From an uncultured Porphyromonadaceae bacterium (GTDB taxonomy: Bacteria; Bacteroidota; Bacteroidia; Bacteroidales; Muribaculaceae), in the NCBI GenBank assembly GCA_947178165.1, contig CAMWXH010000020.1:1-35664 (forward strand): DNA of 35,664 nucleotides, in the 5' to 3' direction. The translations under genes and the position numbers were made by a program. The notes beneath the pieces were generated by a model that saw nothing but the letters and a program-made list of their open reading frames with translations, searched no databases and was not told the origin of the DNA. This document shows, piece after piece, positions 24,849 through 33,272 of this stretch; the stretch's first letter is position 1; each line of letters starts with the position of its first letter.

Positions 24849-26534
24849 TTACATCAATTTCTTATATCTAATCCTATGCGGCGTATCCACCCCTCCGTCG
24901 CGTTTCTTCTTGAATTCCTCATACTCGGAGTAGGAACCTTCGAAGAAGGTGACCTGGCTGTCTCCCTCAAATGCCAGGATGTGTGTGGCAATGCGGTCGA
25001 GGAACCAGCGGTCGTGGCTTACAACCACCGCACAGCCGGCAAAATTTTCAAGACCTTCCTCCAATGCGCGGAGCGTATTCACGTCGATATCATTGGTTGG
25101 CTCGTCGAGGAGCAGCACGTTACCTTCCTCTTTCAATGCCATTGCAAGATGAAGGCGGTTGCGCTCACCTCCCGATAGCACGCCAATCTTCTTCTCCTGG
25201 TCAGCACCTGTGAAATTGAACTTGGAGAGATAGGCTCGGGCATTCATGTCGCGCCCTCCCATCCTGAATGATTCCACTCCTTGCGAAATCACCTCATAAA
25301 CACTCTTCTCCGGGTCAAGATCCTTGTGATTCTGGTCAACGTATGCCACCTTCACTGTCTCCCCAACATGGAATTCGCCGGCATCCTGCTTCTCCTGTGC
25401 CATAATTAAACGGAAAAGGGTTGTCTTTCCTGCTCCGTTCGGTCCAATAACGCCGACAATGCCATTGGGCGGGAGCGTAAAGTTAAGGTCGTTGAATAGA
25501 ACCTTGTCATCGTAGGCCTTGGCAAGATGTTCAGCTTCAATCACCTTGTTGCCTAAGCGCGGCCCATTCGGAATGAAAATCTCGAGTTTCTCTTCGCGCT
25601 CCTTCTGATCCTCGTTCATCAGGCGATCATAGCTCGACAAACGTGCCTTACCCTTTGCCTGACGGGCTTTGGGAGCCATGCGCACCCATTCCAGCTCGCG
25701 TTCAAGAGTCTTCCGACGCTTGCTGGCCTGTTTCTCCTCCTGAGCCATCCGCTGGGTTTTCTGATCCAGCCATGAAGAATAGTTGCCCTTCCATGGAATC
25801 CCCTCGCCTCGGTCGAGCTCAAGAATCCAGCCTGCAACATGGTCGAGGAAGTAGCGGTCGTGAGTCACGGCAATCACTGTGCCCGGATATTGCTGCAGAT
25901 GCTGTTCGAGCCAGTCGATTGATTCCGCATCAAGGTGGTTGGTAGGCTCGTCAAGAAGAAGGATATCCGGCTGCTGGAGAAGGAGGCGGCATAGGGCCAC
26001 ACGACGTTTTTCACCTCCCGAAAGCACGGCAATCTTTTTATCATCCGGCGGACAACGCAATGCATCCATCGCCCTTTCAAGCTTATTGTCGATATTCCAT
26101 GCATCACAAGCGTCGAGCTTATCCTGAATCTCTGCCTGGCGTGCAATGAGGGCATCCATCTTGTCAGGATTCTCCAGCACTTCCGGATCTGCAAAAGCCT
26201 CATTCACCTCGTCATACTCCTTAAGGAGGTCGAACACATGCTGCGCACCCTCGCGCACCACTTCGAGCACTGTCTTGTCTGGGTCGAGCTTCGGTTCCTG
26301 CTCAAGATAACCGACGCTGTAGCCGGGGGAGAAAACCACATTCCCTTGATAACTTTTATCAATCCCCGCAATAATCTTAAGGAGTGTTGATTTGCCGGAA
26401 CCGTTCAGACCGATAATGCCGATTTTGGCCCCGTAAAAGAAGGAGAGATAAATATTTTTCAATATCTGGCGCTGGGGAGGGATGATTTTGCTTACCCCCA
26501 CCATCGAGAATATCACTTTTTTGTCGTCTGCCAT
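24849..26534 (-). CDS. ettA: ABC-F translational throttle ATPase EttA
   Basis: A 561-residue soluble protein with two ABC ATPase domains and no membrane segment, as in the ABC-F family; E. coli EttA is 555. Walker A motifs are GLNGSGKST (42-50) and GPNGAGKTT in the second half; signatures are LSGGEKRR and LSGGERNR; both Walker B regions read LLLDEPTN. Between the domains lies the arm/linker region with basic ARQAKGKARLSSYDRL, which contacts the ribosome. EttA binds the ribosomal E site and gates the first elongation steps according to ADP/ATP. Other ABC-F members (antibiotic-resistance types) are less likely given the EttA-like N-terminus and full-length match. It follows def on the same strand by about 50 bp and may share its transcript. 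Confidence 0.92.
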   Translation of the reverse strand: MADDKKVIFSMVGVSKIIPPQRQILKNIYLSFFYGAKIGIIGLNGSGKSTLLKIIAGIDKSYQGNVVFSPGYSVGYLEQEPKLDPDKTVLEVVREGAQHVFDLLKEYDEVNEAFADPEVLENPDKMDALIARQAEIQDKLDACDAWNIDNKLERAMDALRCPPDDKKIAVLSGGEKRRVALCRLLLQQPDILLLDEPTNHLDAESIDWLEQHLQQYPGTVIAVTHDRYFLDHVAGWILELDRGEGIPWKGNYSSWLDQKTQRMAQEEKQASKRRKTLERELEWVRMAPKARQAKGKARLSSYDRLMNEDQKEREEKLEIFIPNGPRLGNKVIEAEHLAKAYDDKVLFNDLNFTLPPNGIVGVIGPNGAGKTTLFRLIMAQEKQDAGEFHVGETVKVAYVDQNHKDLDPEKSVYEVISQGVESFRMGGRDMNARAYLSKFNFTGADQEKKIGVLSGGERNRLHLAMALKEEGNVLLLDEPTNDIDVNTLRALEEGLENFAGCAVVVSHDRWFLDRIATHILAFEGDSQVTFFEGSYSEYEEFKKKRDGGVDTPHRIRYKKLM

Positions 26535-26583
26535 TTCTTATGGAATAAGTTATGAGTTTTTAGTTATAAAATATGAGAAATGA

Positions 26584-27138
26584 TTAGTTATGCACCGTTC
26601 GGTAATCGCACTTCACTTTCCCCTTTGCAAGATTATTGAGCTTGTTGCGTATAAGCTGTTTGCGAATCGAAGTCACATGGTCGGTATATACCGTTCCCAA
26701 AAGATGATCCACTTCATGTTGGATTATCCTTGCAAGGAATCCACGAAATTCGCGTTCATGCTCCACAAAGTTTTCATCGAGCCAATTCAGCCTTATATGC
26801 TCCACTCTTTTCACATCTTCGGAAAGTCCGGGCAGCGACAGGCAACCCTCAGCGCGTGCCACTTCCGGCTGGTCCTCTATAACCTCAAGCTCAGGATTAA
26901 TGATTACCATCTTCGAATCGGCACATTCAGGGAATGTATCAGCTAAAACGCTGCCATCTATAACTATGACTGCAATTGCTTTCCCAACCTGAGGGGCCGC
27001 CAAGCCTACTCCGTCGGCATTATACATTGTCTCCCACATGTCGGAGATCAGTTTCTGTAGGCCGGGATAGTCCGGCTCAATATCTTCGGCCTCCTTGCGA
27101 AGCACAGGATGACCGTAAATATATATTGGTTGTATCAT
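26584..27138 (-). CDS. def: Peptide deformylase
   Basis: I place the start at the ATG at 27138 (184 residues, MIQPIYIYGHPVLRKEAEDI), which is the normal N-terminus of the family; an upstream in-frame ATG at 27183 would add 15 residues not expected there. The enzyme removes the formyl group from initiator methionine of new proteins using a metal ion. All three motifs are present: GVGLAAPQVG, EGCLSLPG (with the metal-binding Cys) and HEVDH (catalytic Glu and the two metal-binding His). It follows ruvX by 64 bp and precedes ettA by 49 bp, all on the minus strand, so a ruvX-def-ettA transcript is plausible. Cytoplasmic and essential in most bacteria. Confidence 0.96.
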   Translation of the reverse strand: MIQPIYIYGHPVLRKEAEDIEPDYPGLQKLISDMWETMYNADGVGLAAPQVGKAIAVIVIDGSVLADTFPECADSKMVIINPELEVIEDQPEVARAEGCLSLPGLSEDVKRVEHIRLNWLDENFVEHEREFRGFLARIIQHEVDHLLGTVYTDHVTSIRKQLIRNKLNNLAKGKVKCDYRTVHN

Positions 27139-27202
27139 TTGTAAAAAAAAATTTCTATTTAAATAGGAAGAGAATCCCTTCATGGCGGTTCTAAAATTGC
27201 TT

Positions 27203-27619
27203 TTAGAAAGAATGCGAGTCCAGCCACGAAGTGAGGATTATCACTGCCGACATTTCATCCGCAAACCCCTTGCGCTGACGGTCTGATTTCTTGAAGCCGC
27301 CTGCAAGCATCTCTCGATGGGCTATCACTGAGGTAAAACGCTCGTCAACCATCTCGACAGGAATCTCAGGCAGCTCCTTTCTCAAACGGTTCACAAATGG
27401 CGTTATATATTTCATGCTTTCCGATGGTTGCCCGTTGGTTTGTTTGGGTTCGCCTACTAATATGCGTTCCACCGCCTCCCGGCCCACATATTCCTTCACC
27501 CAAGCCAAGAGGCGGGGAGTCTCGAGAGTCGGAAGACCGTTTGCTGAAATTTTAAGGGAATCTGTCACTGCGACTCCACAGCGTTTACGTCCGTAATCAA
27601 TAGCCAAAATTCGTGCCAT
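27203..27619 (-). CDS. ruvX: RuvX/YqgF-family putative Holliday junction resolvase
   Basis: A 138-residue RNase H-fold protein with the family pattern: ILAIDYGRKRCGVAVTD at the N-terminus (first acidic residue Asp8), LVGEPKQTNGQPSE in the middle, VDERFTS (acidic pair) near residue 92, and a C-terminal Asp around DEMSAVIIL. YqgF homologues act in pre-16S rRNA maturation and have been proposed as Holliday junction resolvases. Length matches E. coli YqgF (138). A TAATTTTG box sits 4 nt before the ATG at 27619, which suggests a leaderless transcript. The gene heads the minus-strand group with def and ettA; the rubrerythrin gene upstream ends in its own terminator. Confidence 0.93.
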   Translation of the reverse strand: MARILAIDYGRKRCGVAVTDSLKISANGLPTLETPRLLAWVKEYVGREAVERILVGEPKQTNGQPSESMKYITPFVNRLRKELPEIPVEMVDERFTSVIAHREMLAGGFKKSDRQRKGFADEMSAVIILTSWLDSHSF

Positions 27620-27623
27620 AATG

Positions 27624-27631
27624 CAAAATTA
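27624..27631 (-). promoter_or_regulatory. -7 box abutting ruvX start codon
   Basis: TAATTTTG on the minus strand, an exact match to TAnnTTTG, is followed by CATT and the ATG at 27619. The predicted start coincides with the start codon. The -33 region shows only TTTT at the expected spacing. Confidence 0.45.
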
Positions 27632-27675
27632 GTCAAAATAATTCGCAGAATAAAATCCACGGAGGGTGAAAGCAT

Positions 27676-27706
27676 AAAAAAAGCCGTGCTCATTGCACAG
27701 CTTTTT
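27676..27706 (-). terminator. Terminator after rubrerythrin gene
   Basis: A 12-bp stem (AAAAAGCTGTGC with GCACGGCTTTTT, one wobble) is followed on the minus strand by seven T. It lies 22 nt past the rubrerythrin stop and separates it from ruvX. Confidence 0.9.
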
Positions 27707-27727
27707 AATAATATAGAAGGTTTTCTA

Positions 27728-28282
27728 TTATTTTCCGCTGAAATAACGGTCGTAAAGGCCTTTGAAACCGCGGCCGTGACGAGCCTCATCTTTGGCCATC
27801 TCGTGAACTGTGTCGTGGATAGCATCGAGGTTAGCGGCTTTTGCATTCTTTGCGATGCGCATCTTGTCTTCGTTTGCACCTGCTTCAGCGTGCATGCGCT
27901 TTTCAAGGTTGGTCTTGGTGTCCCAAACGTGGTCGCCGAGGAGTTCTGCAAATTTAGCGGCGTGCTCTGCCTCTTCCCAAGCATAACGCTTGAAGGCGTC
28001 AGCAATTTCGGGATAACCTTCGCGGTCAGCCTGACGTGACATTGCCAAATACATGCCCACCTCTGTGCATTCTCCAAGGAAGTGGTTATTAAGGTCCTTG
28101 ATCATCTCCTCGTCGCAGCCTTTAGCTACGCCGATCTCATGCTCAGTCACAAACTTAAGGAGGGAATCCTCATCCATCTCTTTGAACTTTGACTGAGGAG
28201 CCTTGCACTGGGGACACTGTTCGGGAGCTGTTTCACCCTCTGCGATGTAACCGCAAACGGTGCATATCCATTTTTTTGCCAT
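27728..28282 (-). CDS. Rubrerythrin with N-terminal rubredoxin domain (reverse rubrerythrin type)
   Basis: A 184-residue non-haem iron protein. A rubredoxin-like iron centre comes first (residues about 6-30: ICTVCGY and CPQCKAP, two CxxC pairs), then a ferritin-like four-helix diiron domain with EEAEH and DEARHG supplying the Glu and His ligands. Classical rubrerythrin has these domains the other way round; this order is the 'reverse' type, which in anaerobes reduces hydrogen peroxide with NADH-derived electrons and limits oxidative damage. The start at 28282 gives a standard N-terminus. It is divergent from tilS and has its own terminator, so it is a single-gene unit. I found no consensus promoter in its 71-bp upstream gap. 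Confidence 0.93.
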   Translation of the reverse strand: MAKKWICTVCGYIAEGETAPEQCPQCKAPQSKFKEMDEDSLLKFVTEHEIGVAKGCDEEMIKDLNNHFLGECTEVGMYLAMSRQADREGYPEIADAFKRYAWEEAEHAAKFAELLGDHVWDTKTNLEKRMHAEAGANEDKMRIAKNAKAANLDAIHDTVHEMAKDEARHGRGFKGLYDRYFSGK

Positions 28283-28340
28283 AATTGTTATTCTGAAATT
28301 TTAATTTATGTTTTATAATTTTACCAATATATTTAACAAA

Positions 28341-28346
28341 AAGGAG
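28341..28346 (+). promoter_or_regulatory. Shine-Dalgarno supporting TTG start of tilS
   Basis: AAGGAG ends 7 nt before the TTG at 28354. Bacteroidota genes often lack such a site, so its presence here helps choose the TTG start over the later GTG codons. Confidence 0.6.
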
Positions 28347-28353
28347 AGTTGAT

Positions 28354-29730
28354 TTGTTTATCAGAAGTCAGAATTTTTTAACTCCTGCGCTTAGGTGCGG
28401 GAAAAACGTGATTACGGTGCAAAATCAGATTGACAGAGATATAGTCGCCAAGCTTGAAACAAGGATTGATACGTTCCTTTCCGCAAAAACTATCTCGCGA
28501 GTCATTGTCGGCGTTAGTGGAGGTGCTGATAGCGTAGCCCTTTTGCGCGCGCTGAATAATATAGGCGTAGAGTTGATTGCGGTTCATTGTAATTTTCATC
28601 TCAGGGGGGAGGAGAGCAATCGCGATGCCTTATTTGTAAAGGAACTTTGCGAGAGATTAAATATCGAACTCCGCACTGTTGACTTTGATGTCGAAGGCTA
28701 CCGCCGTGAGAATGGCGGTTCTGTGGAAATGGCATGTCGTGCCCTTCGTTATTCCTATTTTGAAGAGCAAAGGGTTTCATCAGCCGCCGACAGGATTGCT
28801 GTGGCGCATAATTCTGATGATAATGCTGAAACCCTACTGCTGAATCTATTCAGGGGGGCTGGAATAGCCGGGCTCCGGGCAATGAGGCCGGATACAGGCA
28901 CGATTATCCGCCCTCTTCTCGAGGTCAGCAGGAAAGAGATAGAGGAATATCTGGAGGCGCTGTGCCAGCCTTTCATCATTGACTCTACCAATCTTTCCTC
29001 TGATTATCGTCGGAATTTCCTGCGCAATGAGGTCATTCCACTTATCGAAAAGGAATGGCCCGGGGTGAAGCGGTCGTTAAATCGCACCGCCGGAATTATG
29101 AGGATGGAAGAGGAGGGGATTGACGCTATTGTCTCCGGCTTAATTGGAGAGGACTCTCTCTCTTATGAATCAATATTAAGGGAAGGGTCGGGAAAATGGC
29201 TTCTGCGTCGTTTCGTTAAGTCGAAAGATGGAACAGACGATATGGTGGAGGAGATGTGGGCTTCATTGGCAAAGGGGAAAATCAGAAAAGGGGCAAGATG
29301 GAGTAATGGCAAAGGGGAATTTATCTTTGGCTCCTCCGGATTGGAATGGATTCCGGGGTTGGCTCTCCCTGAAGGAACCGATATTGGAGATGATTTTATA
29401 TGGCAGAAATTTCCGAATACCCCCGATCTTATGGAGAAGATCAGAAAGGATCGATCTAATCGGTGCTTATGGATTCCGTGTGAGCCTTCAAGAATAAGGG
29501 TTCGCACCCGTGTCGATGGCGACCGCATGAAGCCCCTGGGCATGGATGGAAGCAAGCTGGTAAGCGATATAATAAGCGATTCAGGCCTGCCTGCCAGAGA
29601 GAAAAGGCGCCTTGCAGTGGCTGAAAATATGGAGACTGGGGAGATTTTATGGGTGGAGAATCTCCGAAGATCCCGAAAGGACCTTGTTTCCGATGCCGAT
29701 AAATTTATATGGAGGCTGAATAGAAAATGA
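28354..29730 (+). CDS. tilS: tRNA(Ile)-lysidine synthetase
   Basis: A 458-residue ATP pyrophosphatase that attaches lysine to C34 of the tRNA-Ile CAU anticodon so that it reads AUA. The PP-loop is SGGADS (55-60); the family segment VAHNSDDNAETLLLNLFRGAGIAGL follows (usual form HHxDDQAET, so HN and N replace HH and Q); the C-terminal TilS domain runs from about 375 with RVRTRVDGDRMKPLGMDGSK. The frame has no early ATG. I start at TTG 28354 because AAGGAG lies 7 nt upstream (28341-28346), a Shine-Dalgarno spacing; GTG codons at 28408 and 28417 are alternatives with no such site. Divergent from the rubrerythrin gene. No terminator is visible after it before rho. Confidence 0.93.
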   Translation: MFIRSQNFLTPALRCGKNVITVQNQIDRDIVAKLETRIDTFLSAKTISRVIVGVSGGADSVALLRALNNIGVELIAVHCNFHLRGEESNRDALFVKELCERLNIELRTVDFDVEGYRRENGGSVEMACRALRYSYFEEQRVSSAADRIAVAHNSDDNAETLLLNLFRGAGIAGLRAMRPDTGTIIRPLLEVSRKEIEEYLEALCQPFIIDSTNLSSDYRRNFLRNEVIPLIEKEWPGVKRSLNRTAGIMRMEEEGIDAIVSGLIGEDSLSYESILREGSGKWLLRRFVKSKDGTDDMVEEMWASLAKGKIRKGARWSNGKGEFIFGSSGLEWIPGLALPEGTDIGDDFIWQKFPNTPDLMEKIRKDRSNRCLWIPCEPSRIRVRTRVDGDRMKPLGMDGSKLVSDIISDSGLPAREKRRLAVAENMETGEILWVENLRRSRKDLVSDADKFIWRLNRK

Positions 29731-30115
29731 GGGAAAAGTTAGGAAAATTCAGAAGAAATAATTAAATTTGCAATATCTTTTCAGATCGGCATTGAGGGCT
29801 AAGAAAAATATTAATATCAATATTTCTAATGACGGTCTGGCATTCCACCTATAAACCAATGTTTTATTAACCGTTTACTCGGTGTCCACGTAGTCAGATT
29901 CTCTTGATTGTGGATTAGTCTTTTTCAAATAATCCTTCCCGTTTCCGTGATTTTCAATTGTTATGTATCCTGCTTTGGAATCTGTTGATATGTCCGGAAA
30001 AATAGAAAGCTGATTAAACATATTACAAGACTGCTTGTTTTGTCGGTTTAATCGGTAGGCACTTGTGAGGGTGTCTGGAACGGGATTGCAAACGAAATTA
30101 CAAGAAAACAGAGAT
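29731..30115. other. Long gap upstream of rho: one -7 box, no confident gene
   Basis: 385 bp without a confident gene. TAAATTTG at 29763-29770 is a plus-strand -7 box that would give a rho leader of about 340 nt; no clear -33 TTG accompanies it. A short AT-rich hairpin (AAATATT/AATATTT) lies near 29810-29831. A minus-strand frame at 29875-30021 could encode 48 residues, but I do not call it. A long leader fits the autoregulation known for rho in other bacteria. Confidence 0.45.
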
Positions 30116-32110
30116 ATGTACACTCTTGATGATTTAATGGCAATGGACGATGACCAGTTAAAAAACATCGCCGAATCTATGGGTATGAAGAAACCTTCTG
30201 ATAACAAGGAGGAGAATGCATACTTCATTATTGATAATGAATCTGAAGCAACCGCCAAGAAGGCTGTTGCCAAAGGAAGCAAAGCGAAAGCTGAGAAAGC
30301 TCCGCGTGCCAAGCGCACTTCTAAGAAAGCGGCCGCGGCAGCCGAACCTGCCGAGCAGCCTGCATCTGCCGAGGTTGCGACTCAGCAGCCTGCTGAGTCT
30401 CAGGAGGTAGAGGCGCCCGCTCCAAAAAAACGCACAAGAAAGGTTAAGGCTAAGGCGGAGAAGCCTGCGGCTGAGGAAAAAGCCACTGATGTGGCCAAGC
30501 CATCCGACAGCGCAGATGAGGTTTCTGAAGCTGTTGCAGCTGATGCTCCGAGTCTTTTCGAGCCGCAGGAGCAGGAAGCCCCTCAAGTGGCGCAGTCCGA
30601 AAACGAGAATCCCGAACAGGTTGCCCCCGAGGAGGCTGCCCCTGATAAGGAGACGGAAAAGGAACCTGCGCAGTCTAAGGATAATGAGGCTCCCGACGAT
30701 GGCGACAAAGGAGGAGAGAGGAAACTCATCTTTACTCATAAGCCTGATGCCAACCCTTCCCTTGGAGCATTCTTTGGCAATTCAAAAGGAAAGACTTTCA
30801 CTCGTCGCACTAAGCAACAGATTGAGGAGGCTGCGATTGCCGCCGCCGTTTCACCCATCATTATTGCCGAACCGAATGTGCCGCGTCAGCTCACTACAAA
30901 GCAACAGAAGCATCTCACAAAGAAACAGCGCCAACAGCAGCGGCAGCTTCAGCAGCAACAACAGCAGAAGCAGCCGGAGACAAGCTTCGATTTCAGCGGT
31001 ATCCTCACCACATACGGTGTCTTGGAAGTGATGCCCGATGGTTATGGATTCCTCCGTTCAAGCGATTATAATTATCTGGGCAGCCCGGATGATGTTTATG
31101 TTTCCCAGCAGCAGATAAAGGATTATGGCCTTAAGACCGGCGATGTGGTAGAAGGAGGCATCCGTCCGCCTCGCCAGGGAGAAAAGTATTTCCCATTGTG
31201 CCGTATCGAATCAATCAACGGCCTCCCCCCTGAAGTGATCCGCGACCGTGTGCCGTTTGAGCATCTTGTGCCTTTGTTCCCTGATGAGAAGTTCGATCTC
31301 ACTAAGGGGAGAAGCAACAACCTTTCCACTCGTGTAGTGGATATGTTTGCCCCGATTGGTAAAGGACAGCGTGCCCTTATCGTGGCTCCTCCTAAAACGG
31401 GTAAGACAATTCTACTTAAGGATATTGCCAATGCAATTTCGGAGAATCACCCCGACACTTATATCATAATGCTTCTCATTGATGAGCGTCCGGAGGAGGT
31501 GACCGATATGGCTCGGAGCGTAAATGCGGAGGTGATTGCCTCTACTTTCGACGAGCCGGCTGAGCGTCACGTCAAGATTGCCGGAATAGTCCTTGAAAAG
31601 GCAAAGCGTCTTGTTGAGAGCGGTCATGATGTGGTGATTATGCTCGACTCCATCACTCGACTTGCGCGTGCCTATAATACGGTGTCTCCGGCCTCCGGCA
31701 AAATCCTTTCAGGAGGTGTTGATGCCAACGCTCTCCAGCGCCCGAAACGTTTCTTTGGTGCCGCTCGTAATATTGAGAATGGAGGCTCCTTGACCATTAT
31801 TGCCACCGCGCTCACTGAAACCTCTTCCAAGATGGATGAAGTTATCTTCGAGGAATTCAAGGGAACTGGCAACATGGAGCTGCAGCTCGATCGCAAGCTC
31901 TCCAATAAGCGCATCTTCCCGGCGGTTGATATTATTGCATCATCCACTCGTCGTGATGATCTCCTTGTCAGCAAGGAGACCCTCAACAGAATGTGGATTC
32001 TCCGCAATTATCTTGCTGATATGACCTCGATGGAAGCTATGGAGTTCATAAAGAAGCGTATGGAGATGACTCGCACTAACGAGGAACTTCTCGTCACAAT
32101 GGATAAGTAA
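30116..32110 (+). CDS. rho: Transcription termination factor Rho with long disordered insert
   Basis: 664 residues from the ATG at 30116; the frame extends to a GTG at 30065, but [23 protein letters not shown] is the natural Rho N-domain start. Residues about 44-285 are low complexity: Ala/Lys/Glu/Pro repeats, then a Gln-rich run near 271-286. From 290 comes the RNA-binding cold-shock-like domain ([23 protein letters not shown]), then the ATPase with Walker A APPKTGKT (424-431), Walker [16 protein letters not shown], and [10 protein letters not shown] in the secondary RNA site. E. coli Rho is 419 residues, so the extra length is the insert, which is typical of Bacteroidota. The hexamer releases RNA from polymerase. 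A hairpin terminator follows at 32152-32190. Upstream gap of 385 bp may be a regulated leader. Confidence 0.96.
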   Translation: MYTLDDLMAMDDDQLKNIAESMGMKKPSDNKEENAYFIIDNESEATAKKAVAKGSKAKAEKAPRAKRTSKKAAAAAEPAEQPASAEVATQQPAESQEVEAPAPKKRTRKVKAKAEKPAAEEKATDVAKPSDSADEVSEAVAADAPSLFEPQEQEAPQVAQSENENPEQVAPEEAAPDKETEKEPAQSKDNEAPDDGDKGGERKLIFTHKPDANPSLGAFFGNSKGKTFTRRTKQQIEEAAIAAAVSPIIIAEPNVPRQLTTKQQKHLTKKQRQQQRQLQQQQQQKQPETSFDFSGILTTYGVLEVMPDGYGFLRSSDYNYLGSPDDVYVSQQQIKDYGLKTGDVVEGGIRPPRQGEKYFPLCRIESINGLPPEVIRDRVPFEHLVPLFPDEKFDLTKGRSNNLSTRVVDMFAPIGKGQRALIVAPPKTGKTILLKDIANAISENHPDTYIIMLLIDERPEEVTDMARSVNAEVIASTFDEPAERHVKIAGIVLEKAKRLVESGHDVVIMLDSITRLARAYNTVSPASGKILSGGVDANALQRPKRFFGAARNIENGGSLTIIATALTETSSKMDEVIFEEFKGTGNMELQLDRKLSNKRIFPAVDIIASSTRRDDLLVSKETLNRMWILRNYLADMTSMEAMEFIKKRMEMTRTNEELLVTMDK

Positions 32111-32151
32111 AATAGGTCTGGTCCCAGACTGAATGAAAGGTTATAATTAGC

Positions 32152-32190
32152 GGCGGTCGATCCTGAGGGACCGACCGCCACTTTCTTAAA
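32152..32190 (+). terminator. Hairpin terminator after rho
   Basis: An 8-bp GC-rich stem (GGCGGTCG with CGACCGCC), with some inner pairing, is followed by ACTTTCTT. A smaller hairpin (GTCTG-GTCC-CAGAC) lies just before it at about 32116-32129. Confidence 0.7.
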
Positions 32191-32227
32191 ATCAATTCAC
32201 CCTTAATTAAATACATAGACTATTTCT

Positions 32228-33190
32228 ATGAATACATTTGGAAGAAACATACGGCTCACCACTTTTGGCGAGAGTCACGGGCCCGCAATGGGGGGGATTC
32301 TTGACGGTTTCCCTTCACTGGTAAAAATAGATTTTGAAAAGGTGAAGGACGACCTTGCCCGTCGCGCCCCCGGCCGTCAGGCTTTCACCTCCCCGCGAAA
32401 GGAACCTGATGAAGTCGAATTCCTGTCTGGTTTCAATAGCGAGGGAATCACTTTGGGCACGCCCATTGGATTCATAGTCCGGAACCGCGATCAGCGTTCA
32501 GGCGATTATGCCGGCTATCAGGGGCGTTTCCGGCCGAATCATGCCGACTACACTTACTATAAGAAATATGGAATTAATGAATTTGCCGGAGGCGGCAGGG
32601 CGAGTGCAAGGGAAACTGTGTCGTGGGTTGTAGGAGGAGCATTGTGCAGGCAGTGGCTGGCAACGAAAGGGATAAATGTAACGGCACGTTTCATTGAAAC
32701 CAATTCGTTGAAAGAGGCCGCCTCTGCCGGTGATTCCACGGGTGGAATTGTAGAAGGCATCATAACCGGTCTCCCCGTAGGTGTGGGTGAGCCGGTGTTT
32801 GGAAAGCTTCACAGCCGTTTGGCGGCCGCTATGATGGGTATTAACGCGGCCAAGGCATTTGAATATGGCGACGGTTTTGCCGCAGCCTCCGCGTTTGGTT
32901 CGGAATGTGGCGATAGCATGGTGCCTGACCCGGAACGTCCGGGCGAATATCTTTTCACTTCTAATCATTCCGGAGGAATCCAGGGAGGAATCTCAAACGG
33001 CATGCCGGTGAATTTTAAAGTCTATTTCAAGCCAACGCCAACCCTCATGCGCGAGATGCATTCCTATGATACTGCCGGAAATCCTGTAGTCATCCCTCCA
33101 AAAGGCCGACACGATCCCTGCGTGGCCATAAGAGGAGTTGCAGTGGTCGAGGCAATGGCTCTTCTCACCATAGCCGATTTGATGAGATGA
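32228..33190 (+). CDS. aroC: Chorismate synthase, compact form
   Basis: A 320-residue enzyme converting EPSP to chorismate with reduced FMN, the last shikimate-pathway step. Motifs in order: FGESHGPAMGG (catalytic His), RRAPGRQ, RPNHADYTY, GGGRASARET, NHSGGIQGG, and GRHDPCVAIRG (second catalytic His). The family is usually 350-400 residues; the shortfall is mostly one internal gap of about 35-40 residues after RFIETNSLKEAA, where relatives such as Bacteroides AroC have an acidic helical segment before the 'GDSTGG' motif. All recognised active-site motifs remain, so I think it is functional. The start at 32228 gives the standard N-terminus. It follows the rho terminator and precedes the radical SAM gene by 82 bp. 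Confidence 0.95.
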   Translation: MNTFGRNIRLTTFGESHGPAMGGILDGFPSLVKIDFEKVKDDLARRAPGRQAFTSPRKEPDEVEFLSGFNSEGITLGTPIGFIVRNRDQRSGDYAGYQGRFRPNHADYTYYKKYGINEFAGGGRASARETVSWVVGGALCRQWLATKGINVTARFIETNSLKEAASAGDSTGGIVEGIITGLPVGVGEPVFGKLHSRLAAAMMGINAAKAFEYGDGFAAASAFGSECGDSMVPDPERPGEYLFTSNHSGGIQGGISNGMPVNFKVYFKPTPTLMREMHSYDTAGNPVVIPPKGRHDPCVAIRGVAVVEAMALLTIADLMR

Positions 33191-33211
33191 ATTGGAGTAC
33201 TGGTCGCCCAT

Positions 33212-33257
33212 CCCGCCTATCTTGCCTACCCCGCCTAAACAGCCTAATCCCGCCTAT
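33212..33257 (+). repeat. 9-nt tandem repeat (GCCTA core, five units) before radical SAM gene
   Basis: Units CCCGCCTAT, CTTGCCTAC, CCCGCCTAA, ACAGCCTAAT and CCCGCCTAT follow one another, each with a GCCTA core. The third fifth of the array differs by one base in length. It fills most of the 82-bp gap between aroC and the next gene, 15 nt before its ATG, and is C-rich on this strand. Confidence 0.8.
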
Positions 33258-33272
33258 CCCCAGATTAAATGA

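Noticed and set aside
29875..30021. 48-codon minus-strand frame in the rho upstream gap
   Set aside because: The residues look plausible (polar, mixed), but there is no promoter, no ribosome site and no neighbour to support it; it may be chance on the antisense of a long leader.
30158..30739. 193-codon minus-strand frame within rho
   Set aside because: Arg/Leu-rich antisense shadow of the low-complexity Ala/Lys/Glu region of rho.
33212..33257. Tandem repeat as a CRISPR array
   Set aside because: Units are 9 nt with no spacers and no cas genes nearby.
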